A stretch of DNA of 64,000 bases, taken from NCBI GenBank assembly GCA_022605955.1, contig JAKCOZ010000002.1:72396783-72460782 (forward strand), in the 5' to 3' direction. Of the stretch, positions 30,241-43,360 are shown piece by piece. This stretch comes from Rallus limicola (lineage: Eukaryota > Chordata > Aves > Gruiformes > Rallidae). The position numbers were made by a program, and so were the translations under genes. Within the stretch, counting starts at the first letter, position 1. The number at the start of each line of letters is the position of its first letter. The notes beneath the pieces were generated by a model that worked only from the letters and a program-made list of their open reading frames with translations, ran no database searches and had not been told where the DNA came from.

Positions 30241-33200
30241 CTCTGCATTTTTCCATTGAGGATAGTTCTGCCAGGTTTTGTCTGAAAAGCTCTTGTTTTA
30301 GAGTCGTTATTGACTTGGGTCTCTCCCTTATGGGATCCATTACACATTCTGTGAAAGCTGTTTTTTATACACTCTGTAATAATAGAATACTGAGATGCTG
30401 CAATGTTCTTAGGGGCATTACAAAGACTAGCATTTTAAAAGGAGGTTGAGGGCTGCTTTTGCAATTATTCCTGGTAATGCATACTTAGTGACAATCTGGG
30501 GAGGTTATTTATTTGAATAAAGCTTGCACTTGCACCTTGTTAATCCTGCTTGCAGCAATCATTATCTAAAACATGCCCTAAAGATACATCTGACTCTGAC
30601 AAACGTGTAAATGCAGAAGTATGAATGGAAAAAAAAAAGAAGGAAAAAAGCTATGTTGAAGCAACCTAACAGATGTAAAATTTGCAGTCTGCTTGTTGTC
30701 AGTGCTTGTTTTGTACTGGGGTATTCCATTTGTCACAATAGTGACGCATCCCTTCACTGTAAGCTTTTCTAGTGGGTTTTTTTTTTCTTTTCTCAAGCTA
30801 TTTTGATGACAGGCCTTTGCTGCCGGAATGCTTGGTGGAGTCTAGCTGCCTGAGCACATCTTCCTTGTACTTCACAGTGTACAACCAAAGCAGTGGATTG
30901 AGTTCTAAGATTTTTTTTGCTTCTATCCAGATATGCATATTATCTCCTGTCCCTATATCTATTCAAAAAAATTCTTGATCAGATTCAAATTTCCCAAAGA
31001 TTTCACTCATTTCTGTCTCTTGAATTGCTGACCATTCCTTGTGATGACTGCACAGAAAGGTTGCTGACTTTACTTAAAACCATGGAACTTTCTTGCCTTG
31101 CAAATAAACCTCCAAATCATGAATTCGCTTGTGATGTTTTTTGGTTTACTCTCTTAGACAGGTATTCCAATGAAGTAAATGGAATTTCCAGTAGTAACAC
31201 TGGGTGGCAGCTCCAGTATGTGTTTAATTTAAGCTAAAACCCATTCTGAAGATACATTTACTAACATTTTGTAGGAGCACTTTTACATATTCATGCCAGA
31301 AGTACAAATGTGACCAACTATTTTTACTAGAAACACTACAAAATGGACACTTTTAGTATGTTGGAATGTTATTGGAAATAAAAGACTGCCCAATGATTAT
31401 CTGTGAATTATGCTTTGTGTATTCTGAAACTCTGAGTCTCTGCTGAGGTAAGAAGAGAGTCAGATGAGCTGATAGGTTATAAATGTAGTATTCCTGGGAA
31501 AGTTAGATTGATGTGTCAGCTATAGTAGGACACTAGTCAGGCAGTGATCCTAAAATCAATCTTCCCCTCACAGGTGTAAATGGGAAGTTAGTTATTAGAG
31601 GTAAGCTACTGTTCTCTTTCTTTGTGCACCTACATGGTTACTTAGGGCTGGAATCTGTCTCTTCTACTGGAGACTGTTCTCAGGATTAGAAGCCCAACAC
31701 CCCAGACTGTGATTACAGCTATAGCAATTACAGTACTCATGGTTGACAGGAAGGGCTTCACCTCACACTCTCTGTCATTCAAGCTCATTTTAGTCCATGG
31801 GGTGTTATTCAGCTAGCGATCTCAAAATGGTGCTCTTCTCCCTCATGCTTTCTTGCTTGCTTTTATTTCTCTTGCTCCTAGAAAAGGAACTGGACCCATC
31901 AGAGCACAGAACACCCTGGGCTGAGTTTTTTTGCAGTTAATATCATTTGATAAGTATCCTGATTTTGATAAGTAGCCTGATGTATTTGCCTTGAAATTAA
32001 TTTACTGGTTGTAGTAATTATTCAACTTAGTTTTTAGCTCCAACTTGGAGTTGTCCTCAGCCACCATGCAGAGCAGTACAGCTACTTCAAGGATACCTCA
32101 GTATCATCTGTGAGAAATGGATGGCCATGATACTAGACCCCATCATAATCCTTGTCACAATGAAGCTTTCCCAGAAGGACCTTTTCTTCAGGACATCTTG
32201 ATTCCACAGGGCTCCTGATCATTTTAAACTGCAGCATTAAAGAAATCCAGTTGATTCAGTTCTCCTATCTGTTCATTATCTGACAAGGATTTTGCTGCTC
32301 ATAACTAGAACAAAACCGTGTTATCCAGAACACTCTGAAGTACTGAATAATAAATGTAAGTTGGCATAGCTCATTTTGTCATTTTCTCTTGCCCTTTATT
32401 TCTCTGGAGTTTTCAAGCAACTTTAGGTTGTTTTTCCAGCTCTTCAACAACAAATGGCAGCAAGCTCTCCAATGTTGTTGTTTGTGCTCCTTCAGAACAT
32501 CGGACTTAAAAAATCTGCTATTGAAGTTATAGTGAAAGGGCATCAGTTGCCCTTTTCCTTATTGTCTTCCAGAGCCATCTTCCCAGTTCTCTGTAGACTT
32601 CATTGACTCTATATCCATACTCAAAGTTCAGAAGTGACCTTTCTCTTTCAGTGTGTGTCAATATATTGAATACTAAATTTCTGAGCACTTGTGTCTATGT
32701 GACCTCTATTTCTTGTTTTCCCTGGGACTTTTGTTTTAGTACTTTTTTGTTCATCCTATTTGTTATGTTTTTCCTTCCATATTTGTTCCTATCCAAAGCT
32801 TGTAATTCATTACATTTCATTAGATCCCTTTATAGATACTGCTTTTTTTCATGCATTTTTTCAAGCTGTCAGTGTAGAAAATAGCTAAATCCATTGGCTT
32901 CTCTTGCTTTTTTTTTGCAGTCCCTAAGCAATTTTTTCTACACATATTTTCTATATCAAACCAAACATAATTTTAAACTGTGACTACACTGTGGAAACAA
33001 TGACTTTAAAAATTACCCTTTAGCACTTCATTTTCATTCTGCCTCTACATCAGTTTACACATCACTGTGAAATACCAGGAGTGTGCAGCTATGACGGTAA
33101 GTCTATGTAGGTAGATAGGCTTGATAGCATTCCAGTTAATAACTATTACTACTAGTAGTATCTGAAAGAAGGTACAGAAGTAACATAACTTCAGTCAAAA

Positions 33201-36200
33201 CAAATTCTAAAGATGAGAATTGTATAGCAAGTAGAGAAAAAAAATAATCTGAAGTATCTGACATACGGTATTATTCTGCAAGTGTCTTAGAAAGATTGAC
33301 TGACAAGTGTTTTTTGCTTCTTGCTGTTTCAGGTTTTTGTTTGGATCATGGCCACTGGAAAGTGCCTGGTCGGAATTAAGCTGTTTAAACCAGTACCTAA
33401 AGCTTTATTAATTGCCCAGGCAGATTACTTATTTTAATGACTCAGCATTGCCTTCAGATTTTCATGGTGTACTGGCACTGTTCTGAGTGGATGGGCTATG
33501 GAAAAAGGGATTCATGTGAATCTTGAAATTAGTCTCAGTTAAGTGAAGCAAATGGTAAAGTAATTTTGAACCTGAAACTCATATGCACCTGAACTTTCCA
33601 TCTGCTAGCTTTGTGAATCCATAAAAAAATAAACTACTCCAAGTTTCCTCTGTCACCAATGACTTTTACTTACACAGACAGCTAATTGTTGTTTGGGTCT
33701 TAACTGTTTCCTTTGATACACTGTAAAGCTCTGTGAGCACTAATAGTGTGTACATTACAGGAGGTATTGACACCAAAAAATAGGCTGCAGATGTGCAAAC
33801 TGAAATAAGAAGAGTAAGGCCTTTCTAAGTATGAAATTAAAAAAAATCCAGCCATATCAGATTTTCCAAAATTCTAATATTAAAAAAAAAATCAGAACTC
33901 AGCTGTAGTTAGGAGTTGTGACTCTTAAAGACCTCTGCATTCCCTGGAAATGATTCTTCTCAAGTCTAATTGGACCTGAGGCCTTTGGCTTTGGAACAGA
34001 AGATGCCACATATGCCAAAGGATCTTAACAATACTCAGTTTTCAGAGCTTGTGAAGTTCTGCGAGAGTCTATAATACTTTGTAAATGAGACTTGGAAAGA
34101 GTAAAAGAATAGTCCTGGAGAAGAAGGGTATTAGACACGTGCTGATTTAAAACATATATGGAATGGGCAGTTATGTATAGGAATGCCTTATGCATAGTTA
34201 ATCATATATTCCAAGAAGAAAAAGGACCAGGGTGATGGCTTTGTTTCCCTTCTATACAAACTGAAATAGGAATATGACTTTAAGATCATTTTTTTCAACT
34301 AAAGTAATCTCAGCATAATCTTGGAAGTATGCTCCAAGAAAATAAAATATCATCTGGAATTGACTGTAGTCTGTTTTAATTTGACCCATATTGTTTACAT
34401 ATTTCTTGATATTTCTTTGAGGCATATGCAATGATAAGTACTTTCTTCTCAGCTAAGAATATTTCTTTCTTAAGTTACAATTGTGTGTCTCGTGTTACAA
34501 CTACTGCTGTAGTATTGCAAAAGCCCAGTTCCTGATCCACTTTTGGGCTTCCCTGTTTATATGATACTGGCTTGTATATAGTATCCCACTTCTGCCATTG
34601 AATTTAGGTGTTCCAATACCTTGTTATGTTCCCATGAACATTTCCCAGCTCCATTCTGGAACAGTATTTTGTCTCAGCAGGACAGTCAGTGATTCTTACT
34701 TTGACATGACTGTGCAGGGAATATAATCTTCAAAAGCACCTCTGTGCCATATGTGAGCCTTATGCCAGACTGACCACAGCTTTTCTGTCAGTTGGCTTGG
34801 TTTTCCATGGACAGAACATACAGTTAATGCATTTGATTTCTTTCATTATGTCCTCAATGGTATCTAATTGAAAAAAAATGTGTAGTACTGTGTATCTAGT
34901 GGGCTCAGTTCAGCTGATTGTTCATCTTTTTTTTTGTCAATAGCCATTTTCCTTATCCAGAATAGTTAATTTGTTTTCACCACCTATTTGATTATTTCAT
35001 CTTAAATGTTTGTGGTTAAGTGCATAGACTCTTATTTCTTAACAGCTATGTTCAGATCTTCAGGATCAATACAAATTATAGTTGGGAGGGTGCCTTAGGG
35101 CTTTCCTATTAACCTTTGTCATGACAAACTCACACTGCTTATGGTTCATCCCTTTGTAGGTGTATTTCTGAGTCTATTGACTAAAATCCATTTTTCTGAA
35201 ACTTATTTAAAGAAGTATAAGAATCATTATGAATGTAGGAATGCCCCCAGCCTCTCAATGAATTTCAGACACTGCACAATTAGATTTATTTCAGTGATGG
35301 ATACATTTATTCAGAGCATGCCTAGTTTAGTGTATTTAGGCTTAGCAAAAAGGAAGCTTTTCAGCTTCAGTGATACTGCAGTACTTTTCCAGAAGAAGTA
35401 TTAAGAACTGTTCTTAATCTGGACTGTTGCTTCCATTAAGGATATTTTACCTCAGGCGTTTTGGATCCCTTCACATTTTACAAGCTCAATGTCAGACTAC
35501 CTTATTTGAGGGAGACCTGTAATCTTAATAAAGTGAGTATCCATAACAATGCAGTACATTGGCTTCAGTCCGTTTAAAAAGCTTGTGATACACATTCTGT
35601 AACTACAGTGAAGAATACCAGGTTTCTCAGAATTCCAAGCTTTGCATGTGATTTATTCTGTAGTACTTTAGATCCAAGGCAGAAATTTATTAATTTATCT
35701 TCTGGGCAAGTTATTTGTTGGCATATGGCAGGTTATGATGATGCTTTCCACATTTGTGACCCATGACTTCAAAACTTTTATCTGTATATAGACTTGGTTG
35801 TGCAGACTGTTGTATACATCCCATATATTCATTTCTGACTTTAAATCTGGTACTCTCCCTGCTTTTTTGTGAGTGGTCTATGAGTATGACAGCATATGAT
35901 TCAGTCTTGATCTTCCTCTACATTTTTAAAACAATTTTTGAGCAGCTTGTGAAATTCTGAAAATGTACCTTGCATATTGCAAGAATGATCACTTTAAAAG
36001 AATTAAACACTTGAGTTTTTTCTCCAAATCCTCTTCCTTATAAATGGCTTTCCTTCACAAAACTGTTACATTCAAAGAATATATGTCCAATGCACCTTCA
36101 AAAAATTACCTTGAATTGAACCATGTAATTAGATGTATCATCATGATCATGTACTGAGGCAATTTCCTACTTAAGTTTGCACAGCTGGTTTTGGATGAGA

Positions 36201-36376
36201 TGATACAATGAAGATGTTGGGTTGTTTTGGGGTTTTTTTGGAATTTTTCCAAAGCATACTATTTTGATAGGCATCAGTTAGATGGGAAACCTGGTTTCCA
36301 CTACAGCATAGGTAGGTTTTTTCTCTATAACTGCATTTAAACATGTTACTGGATTACAGGTACTGGATACTATCAG

Positions 36377-36450
36377 GTAGATTAAGTGGCCTCACTTCAA
36401 AACCTTTTTACTTCCAACATTTCCATATAATGCCATTTAAAACACTTATC
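36377..36450. repeat. Diverged dispersed repeat, copy 1
   Basis: GTAGATTAAGTGGCCTCACTTC through TTTCCATATAATGCCATTTAAAACACTT aligns with 38,725-38,796 in the same orientation over ~74 bp. The family is not recognised. Confidence 0.6.
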
Positions 36451-38724
36451 ACCATTTATCTTTCTTCTAGGTACATCATGAAGATCATTGAATTAAACAT
36501 AGGAGTTGGTTACTAGCGATACAAAGTTCAAGAGCTCGTGAGAATTCTTTTAGCTTTCTGACAGTCCCTTTAGTCATGCCATTTAATTGACTTTTCTGCC
36601 TCATATTGCCCAGCTTCAATGAAAATAAAGCTTTTGGATATTTCCACTCTTTGTATCTCAAAGGACATTTCGAGTACTGTCTAATGTGCCCCAGAATGCA
36701 TTTTCTCTCATTTCTTGCACCAGTGCCTAAAGTTGATGATTCTCACAGAACTGGCACTAAATCCCCATTTTATCAGGTGAAGTACATGTCATCTCTTCCA
36801 CCACATTTCATAACTTTCCATACTGTTGAAATCAGAAACTTGACAGAAGGTACCAGATTCTGCTGAAAGCAGGAGATGGGCTTCAGTTGCCTTTTTCTCC
36901 TTCTTAAAGATTGCTCACTTTTAATGAAGTTAACATTGTCTTAAAGTGTACATGTGTGAAATCTCTGATCAGCCCCTCAGTTTGGCTATGAACCAGTTTG
37001 CTGTACTACTTGGGAAAGGCTACTACACAGCTTCTTACTAACAGGCAGCTTTTTCTGTTTTCTCATAAGACAGCATGACTGATGACCATGTTCAGAAAAC
37101 TGGTGGTCGTCTATGAATAGATTTATAATAAGAAATTCAGATCTCTTTTAGCTTGTGAATTTTCAAACTTCTAATAAAATTGTTTATGTCCATGTAAACA
37201 AGTTGAAATGCCAGTTGACAGTGACTATGCATGAGTGAAAATTCTACTGACAGCTAAAGAGTTGACATAAAATATAGGCACAGCAAAGCTTTAAAATCAC
37301 TAAAAGAAAAACTAACAGTGCTTGCTATTACATTTATGGTCTTTCCCACATAAACTGCAGACATCAAAACTTTCTAGAAAGTTTCTGTTCTGCTGACACT
37401 TATGTTTATCACATTGATGTTAATTTTAAGAGACAGTGAGTGATTTTGACTTAAAAGTATTTTCATCACAGAATTAACGTGCTTTTTACATTAAAATATT
37501 ATCAGCCAAATACTTTCTCTTGTAAAGGCAACAGCAAATAAGGCAGATTTCTGAAAAAATCTTGTCCCTGAAGAAATTACACAGCAAAGCTGAGATCACA
37601 TAGATTGAACCACAAGTCAAGCTTCTAGTATATGACTCAGAGATTTGTTAATACAGCTGTAACCTGTAAATAGAGATTTTTTAAAAAGCATTGGAGTGGT
37701 CCCTCTGTTGATATGCAGTGGTTTAAATATTGAACCTATCGTGACCAGTATAAGGGCAAAGCTCTTGGAAACACTCTCTTGTTTTTGTTTCCATGAGCCT
37801 TATGTACCAATTAAAAAAAGTATTTTCTAAATCACAGGAAAAAGATGAAAAAGACTTATGTTTATGACAACAGAAATTGAATTACATAGCAATAAGAATA
37901 ATATTTACCAATTTAATCCATATCTATATTACCCCATCATAGATTGAGTATCTATGTAATAAACATGGCAAAAGCACCAAAAAGAGGTCCTCATTAAAAG
38001 AACTGCAATCAAGCAATTAGGAATTGAGTTCATGCAATTATTTATTATTTGAGATCTGCTTACAGCAATATTCTGGAACCCTCTGCTGATCCTTCATTCC
38101 AGATGTGTGTCATAGCTATAACTTGTATTACAGTTGGGGAAAAGATATTGTAAACTGAAAGCCTGTTTAGTGTGTATTTGTGTGTATGTCATATACTGTG
38201 GGTAATGCATATCCCTGTTAATATGACAGCTTTTATATTGCCTGGAGCATTACCCCTTAGAATAGTAATTTCATTGTCCATTAACACTTGCATACCTTTG
38301 GCTGCAGATGTTTAGATTTTCTGCCCTCTATATGTGATAATACATCTACTGTATTGTACTGTATTTGCCTTCAAACCTAATTTCAAGTGGACTGAGTAGC
38401 TCAAGCTGTTCTTTTCACCACAGGGTCATATTTCATCTATTAGATGAAAATCCAAAGCCATGAGCCCCATTGATTTTCTTTTACATTGAATTGAGAGTTT
38501 CATAGTAGATTTTGATAGCGGTAGCATTGCCCACATTTTGTTGGGTGAAAGTGGGATGTCTGTGCCTTCACAGAGTTTTTCCTACTCAATCTGCTTTAAA
38601 TCAAACAAAATGCTATTGATCTCTGTAATGATCTTTGCCTATCTAGTTCACTTTCAAGCCAAAAGAACCTATGGTATTTCTTATCCAGTAAGACACCTGT
38701 CTACTCAAGCCAAAACAGAACTTT

Positions 38725-38796
38725 GTAGATCAAGTGGTCTCCCTTCTAAAAGGCTTTATTTCCAGCATTTCCATACAATGCCAGTTAAAACACTTT
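38725..38796. repeat. Diverged dispersed repeat, copy 2
   Basis: GTAGATCAAGTGGTCTCCC through TTTCCATACAATGCCAGTTAAAACACTT is the partner of 36,377-36,450, about 2.35 kb away. It could be an old SINE/LINE piece or a local duplication. Confidence 0.6.
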
Positions 38797-39592
38797 ACAC
38801 ACTCCCAGTGTGCTTTGCATCATTGTAAAAGCTTCAGACAGGACATTGGCCAAACAATCCTCTAGACATCTCTGTTTACAGTTGCAATCTGTGTATGGTG
38901 AATAAGAATCATCCATAGTAAGATATGCATATGGGAAACCGCAAGAGGTAGAAGAAGTTGTGTACCAGGAACTGGAGCTTTGCAATGAGTGTGCATTGCT
39001 CTGCATCACTTTTTCCTCTCCTCATCAATGTTCCTGATGCACTAGGGCTCTGCAGTTCAGAAAAACACAGATGGTAAGTGACTACCAGCTTCTTTCTGCT
39101 GCTGCAGAGTAGAGAGAACAACAGGGTGCTTGAGCCTGACAGAAGTATTTTTGAGATAAACTTTCCAGCCGAAAGGTCTATGGTGCATGTACCTCCTGTG
39201 CTGTTATGGCCATGCATAGAGTTCTGAAGATCTGTAATTATTAGTGAGTGTCTTCTTTTTCTCTCCCTGAGATGGAGGGATGTTTTTGGGTGTGGGAACT
39301 AGTGACTGAAGAACAGTCTGTTCTATCCACTTCAGGATAACCCGAGTATGTAAGCAAGGACCTTGGAACTTGGTTCCTGCTGTTTTTCATATATAGTCAC
39401 CTCACAGGGGACTCTGATTAAGTTTCTTTTTCTTTCTTCACATGATCTTTTTCATACAAGTGGAGAGGGGGAAAGGTGGTCACCACTGGTTTTTTCGTTC
39501 TTTCTTCAGACTGTTCAGACAGTTGTTTGGTTTTTTTTTACACATACAGGCTGGGGGATGAGATCATCAAATCATAGGGAACTTGGGGAGTC

Positions 39593-40235
39593 TTGGTTGA
39601 CAGTATGTTAAACATGAGACAGCAGTGTGCCAGGCAGCCAGGAGGACCACCCATAACCTGGGGTGCATCAAGCACGGGATGGCCAGCTGGTCCAGGGAGG
39701 GGATTGTCCTGCTCTGCTGGGGCAGCCTCACCTCAAGCACTGGGTGCAGGTTTGGCCACCACGGTACAAGAGGGACAGAAAAATATCAGAAAGTGTCCAG
39801 AGGAGGGCAATGAGGATGGAGAGGAAGACTTATGAGGAGAGGTTGAAGTCCCCTGGTTTGTTCAGCCTGGAGAAGAAGAGGCTGAGGGGAGACCTTATCA
39901 CAGTCTGGGGCTTCCTGGTGAGGGAGAGCAAAAGGGCAGGTGCCAATCTTCTCTCTTTGGTGACCAATGATAGAACCCAAGGCAATGGTATGAAGCTGAG
40001 ACAGGGGAGGTTTAGGTTAGATATTAAGAAGAGGTTCTGTACTGAGAGGGTGGTCGGGCACTGGCACAGGCTCCCCAGGGAAGGGGTCACAGCCCCGAGC
40101 TGGGCTGAGCTCAAGAAGCGTCTGGACGATGCGCTCAGTCCCATCTCTGACTGGGCTGGGCCTGTGTGGAGCCAGGAGTTGGACTCGATGGTCCTTACGG
40201 GTCCCTCCCAGCTCAGGATATTCTATGATTCTATG
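39593..40235 (+). mobile_element. CR1 LINE fragment with intact 3' octamers
   Basis: About 640 bp of CR1, from a TTGACAGTATGTTAAACATGAG block (end of ORF2) to a terminal ATTCTATGATTCTATG double octamer (40,220-40,235). A 202-codon frame (39,663-40,271) runs through it but reads 3' UTR sequence in the wrong frame, so it is not a gene. The good match of blocks such as GGGGCAGCCTCACCTCAAG suggests a fairly young copy. It is 5'-truncated and in plus orientation. Confidence 0.93.
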
Positions 40236-41120
40236 CAATTCCATTCCTACACAAACCCTTTGAGGATCTGAATGCCCTGGTCAACCAAGCTGACTACTTT
40301 TAAATGCTTTGCAGGTCTGTGGCTCAGCTGTGTATGTCAGTATTGGAATGCCTGGAACAAAAGTAATTATAAATATATTCTTTCTCTCCTTTCTTGTCTA
40401 AACTGATCTTAGGATTCAAACATTTTTCAGAGCAGAAAATACTCAGGACACAAAAGGCTGATGCTGAATTTGCAACAAGTCCCAAGAATGCTTGAATTAT
40501 TTCAGATATTTCTGTCTTCATCTTATTGCAACACCTCCACAAAAGCAGAGCATGATTGATGTATTAAACATCTAGGGAAAAAAAAATAGCTTCAGTGCCA
40601 GTTACACTTGAGAAGAAGAGACAAATGTATTTTATTTTCTATCCAGATGCTTAAGGCACTTTCTGCTCAAATGACTCGACTCTTCTTCTGGTAAACAAAG
40701 TATTCAAAAGGAGGTTCCCAAGACTTGTTTTTAGCAATGGTAACCATAAGATTTCTTATGTCACTGTACCCACATACCTAGTATGTCCATGTTCCACTCA
40801 CCCAAATCCATGATTTTTTCTAAAATCAAAGTCAGTTCCAACACACTGCATTCCCCTTTAGCTTATCCTTAGCTGCTTGAATTGTCACAGAAGTCATATT
40901 AACAGAGGCAGCTGCTTTTCATCAAAATCAAGTTTGTGATGCTCTTCTTTGAGTACTGACAGGTCAAAGCTGTGCACATCAATTGCAGTCTAACGTTCAG
41001 AAGAAGCTTTCAGTGCTGAATTTTCAGTGTTTGTTGTTTTAAAATTAATTTCTGGGTGATTTTATCCCACAATTTTAGTATCCATCTTGGAATGTTTTTC
41101 ACATGAGAGTTCTTACTGAT
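40236..41120. other. Intron 1 sequence, nothing recognised
   Basis: AT-rich spacer between two CR1 fragments of the same subfamily. No gene was seen. Confidence 0.5.
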
Positions 41121-41215
41121 GCTCTGGGTTGGCTGGCCTTGTGGGGAGCCAGGATTTGGACTTGGTGAGCCTTAAGGGTCACTCCCAACTCAGGATATTC
41201 TATGGTTCTGTGATT
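41121..41215 (+). mobile_element. CR1 LINE 3' tail, same subfamily as 39.6 kb
   Basis: GGCTGGCCTTGTGGGGAGCC, the block TTGGACTTGGTGAGCCTTAAGG and the end AGGATATTCTATGGTTCTGTG match the last ~90 bp of the copy at 39,593-40,235. Only the tail is present. Confidence 0.88.
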
Positions 41216-42446
41216 ATTAGGCAGCTAGGGTTTTTCTGGTTTCTCAAGGCAGGTGGATTGTTTGGAAAAGACAAACTTTTCCAGCAAGTGACTGCACTGT
41301 TTTGTGCCAGTGATTCCTTTCACTAATCATGTCTTTCAAGCTAAATGGCACTTTTTTGCAGACTTTCCATCCCAAAGTTCCCAGCAGCATGACTGTCATA
41401 AGATAACATAATCTCTCTTCAGAAAAGGAATGAGGTTACTCCCTGTTGGAATGTCAGGCCAAATCTGACAGACATGTATGCTTTGCCAATGGTATCATTA
41501 ACACCTGCATGAAGCAGAAAATCTTTTTAGAGTCTGTCTACATTGTAGTTATCCAGAATGGAAAAATATCTGACATCAGTATTTTCAACAGTTTGGAAAC
41601 TATGTAACCACAGTGATTGCTGTCTCATTTCTATTGGGAAAGCATATTGAAATGGATGAAATGATCTGTGACATTATAATGGCACTTAAATTCTGAATGG
41701 GACACATAAGTATGACCTTAAATAATTTAAAGTGCTTTGGAACATCAATATATATTAACATTTTTTTCTAGTTGGAAATTTTGAGCTGTTTCACTCTTTC
41801 TCCCTTTTGTGCCTTCAGAATGAAATAGTAGTAGCTTTCAAAATACCATATGTGTCAAATCCTAGAGGAGTAAGAGCAATAGCTGTTGTTGGAATTTCAA
41901 GGGGTCATCCAGTCTGTCTTATCCTACCTAACACAGGATCAGTTCTACCAAAGGGACCCTGAAAAAGTATGTCATAGGTAAATTCATTATTGTATGTCAG
42001 AATCTGCTTCCTTTTTTTTCTGCAGTAAGGTTATGGAGTAAAGACTGACTTTGCATCATGCACACAGTAACTACTTTCTCATTCGCTTCAGGAACTGTTG
42101 TTTCTCTTCCTCTTTCTAATGACATTTGGAATTGCTGAAAAGAGGTCTAAAGTATTATCATTGATCTCAGAGGGGCCTGTCGTTGTCCTATGTTTGTGTT
42201 GCATACAAAGATTAAAAACACATAATTATTGTTCCAATAAAATAATACAAGACATATTTGCTTGTCCTTTATCCTTCACCTAAGACTTTATGAAGAAAAT
42301 TCTCAAAAGAGGCCAACCGATTAAAAAGCTACTTTGGATGATGTGAATCATCTTATTGAGGTTTATGACAAAAAATGTCTGTATATGTCAAGTCTTTAAA
42401 GTTTGGGAAGGCAGAAGTCCTAATTTAAAACTATATTATATTTTTA
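41216..42446. other. Intron 1 sequence with a possible ancient CR1 trace
   Basis: Mostly unrecognised. At about 41,890-41,963 the string GGTCATCCAGTCTGTC followed by ACACAGGATCAGTTCTACC resembles the minus-strand tail of a very old CR1. This is suggestive only. Confidence 0.4.
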
Positions 42447-42781
42447 GAACCATAGAAAACTTTGGGTTGGAAGGGACCTCTGGCATCTCTCCAGTGTATT
42501 TACCTCACAACACAGTTTGGTGTTGGCAGACTTGCTGAGGGTGCACTCAATTTCACTGTCTGTGTCACCAACAGAGATGTTGAACAGTGCTGGTCCCACT
42601 ACTGACCCCTGAGGAGCATCACTCATCACAGATCTCCACACAGACATTGAGCCATTGACCACAACTCTTTGGGTGCAACCATCCAGCCAGTTCCTTATCC
42701 AGTGAGTGGTCCATCTATTGAATCCATGTCTGTCTGATTTAGAGACAAGGATGTCATGCTGGACAGTGTCAAATCCCTTGC
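42447..42781 (-). mobile_element. CR1 LINE fragment A, minus strand, internally deleted
   Basis: The tail, AACCATAGAAAACTTTGGGTTGGAAGGGACCTC (split here: AACCATAGAAAACTTT, GGGTTGGAAGGGACCTC), starts the fragment. After about 45 bp it jumps to ORF2 sequence at ~42,525. On the minus strand, 42,662-42,444 reads [11 protein letters not shown] followed by a [11 protein letters not shown] motif, the CR1 reverse-transcriptase region around box B. Most of the 3' UTR is deleted, and later residues show frame damage. Confidence 0.88.
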
Positions 42782-43360
42782 ATTTTTTTGCATTTTTATG
42801 TTTTAAGATAGATTAACATTTAATAAAAGAAAAATGACTGCTTATTTTTAACCTCTTTTTTTGAGAGGAATAAGAGTCTCTTTTATTTATAGTTTGATAT
42901 GACTTAACCTTGAGTGTTAACAGGTAGGGGTCCATACTTGTCCATTGAAAACAACTTGTGTTCTTGAAGATTTGGGGTTTGGGTTTTGATTTTTTTTTTT
43001 CCTTGAAAGTTGTTTCCAGCACCCTGCTGATGTTAATAATCCATAAGTCAATCAGAATTTTCAGAACCGTATTATGAAATCTTGGTAAATTTGATGTCTT
43101 GCCAAATTCAGTTTCAGATTCTCTTTCTTTTTTTTCTGGTTTAAATTTGTGGAAATGTTTTTAATCTTTTTTAGAACTGAGTAGTGATAATAGGATCCAA
43201 CCATGTCTGCTGACGTAAGTCACTGTCTAGAACAGTTTAGTATCCTTTTTGCACATGACATCTAATAACAGGAACAAAAACCCTGAAAAAAATAATCTTT
43301 AATTGCATTTCATTCTACTGTTGATAGAGAGGATAAACGTTTCTTCTGTTGCTGTGTTCT
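42782..43360. other. AT-rich spacer between CR1 fragments A and B
   Basis: About 580 bp of AT-rich DNA without a recognised element. It separates two CR1 pieces that overlap in consensus position. Confidence 0.5.

Larger units (their letters stand above)
29021..39592. other. Intron 1 sequence, AT-rich, no gene seen
   Basis: Ten kilobases of AT-rich DNA. Features seen are a C-rich patch at about 29,076-29,090, a long T-rich tract at 30,185-30,240, and one half of a diverged repeat pair (36,377-36,450 and 38,725-38,796). Open frames of up to 136 codons on the minus strand (29,930-30,340) are created by the T tract. None resembles a protein. Confidence 0.55.

Noticed and set aside
29930..30347. 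Lysine-rich proteins on the minus strand
   Set aside because: They translate the T tract at 30,185-30,240; no conserved domain flanks it.
39663..40271. 202-codon frame as a gene
   Set aside because: It lies entirely in a CR1 3' region and does not read the CR1 ORF2 frame. Its length is fortuitous.
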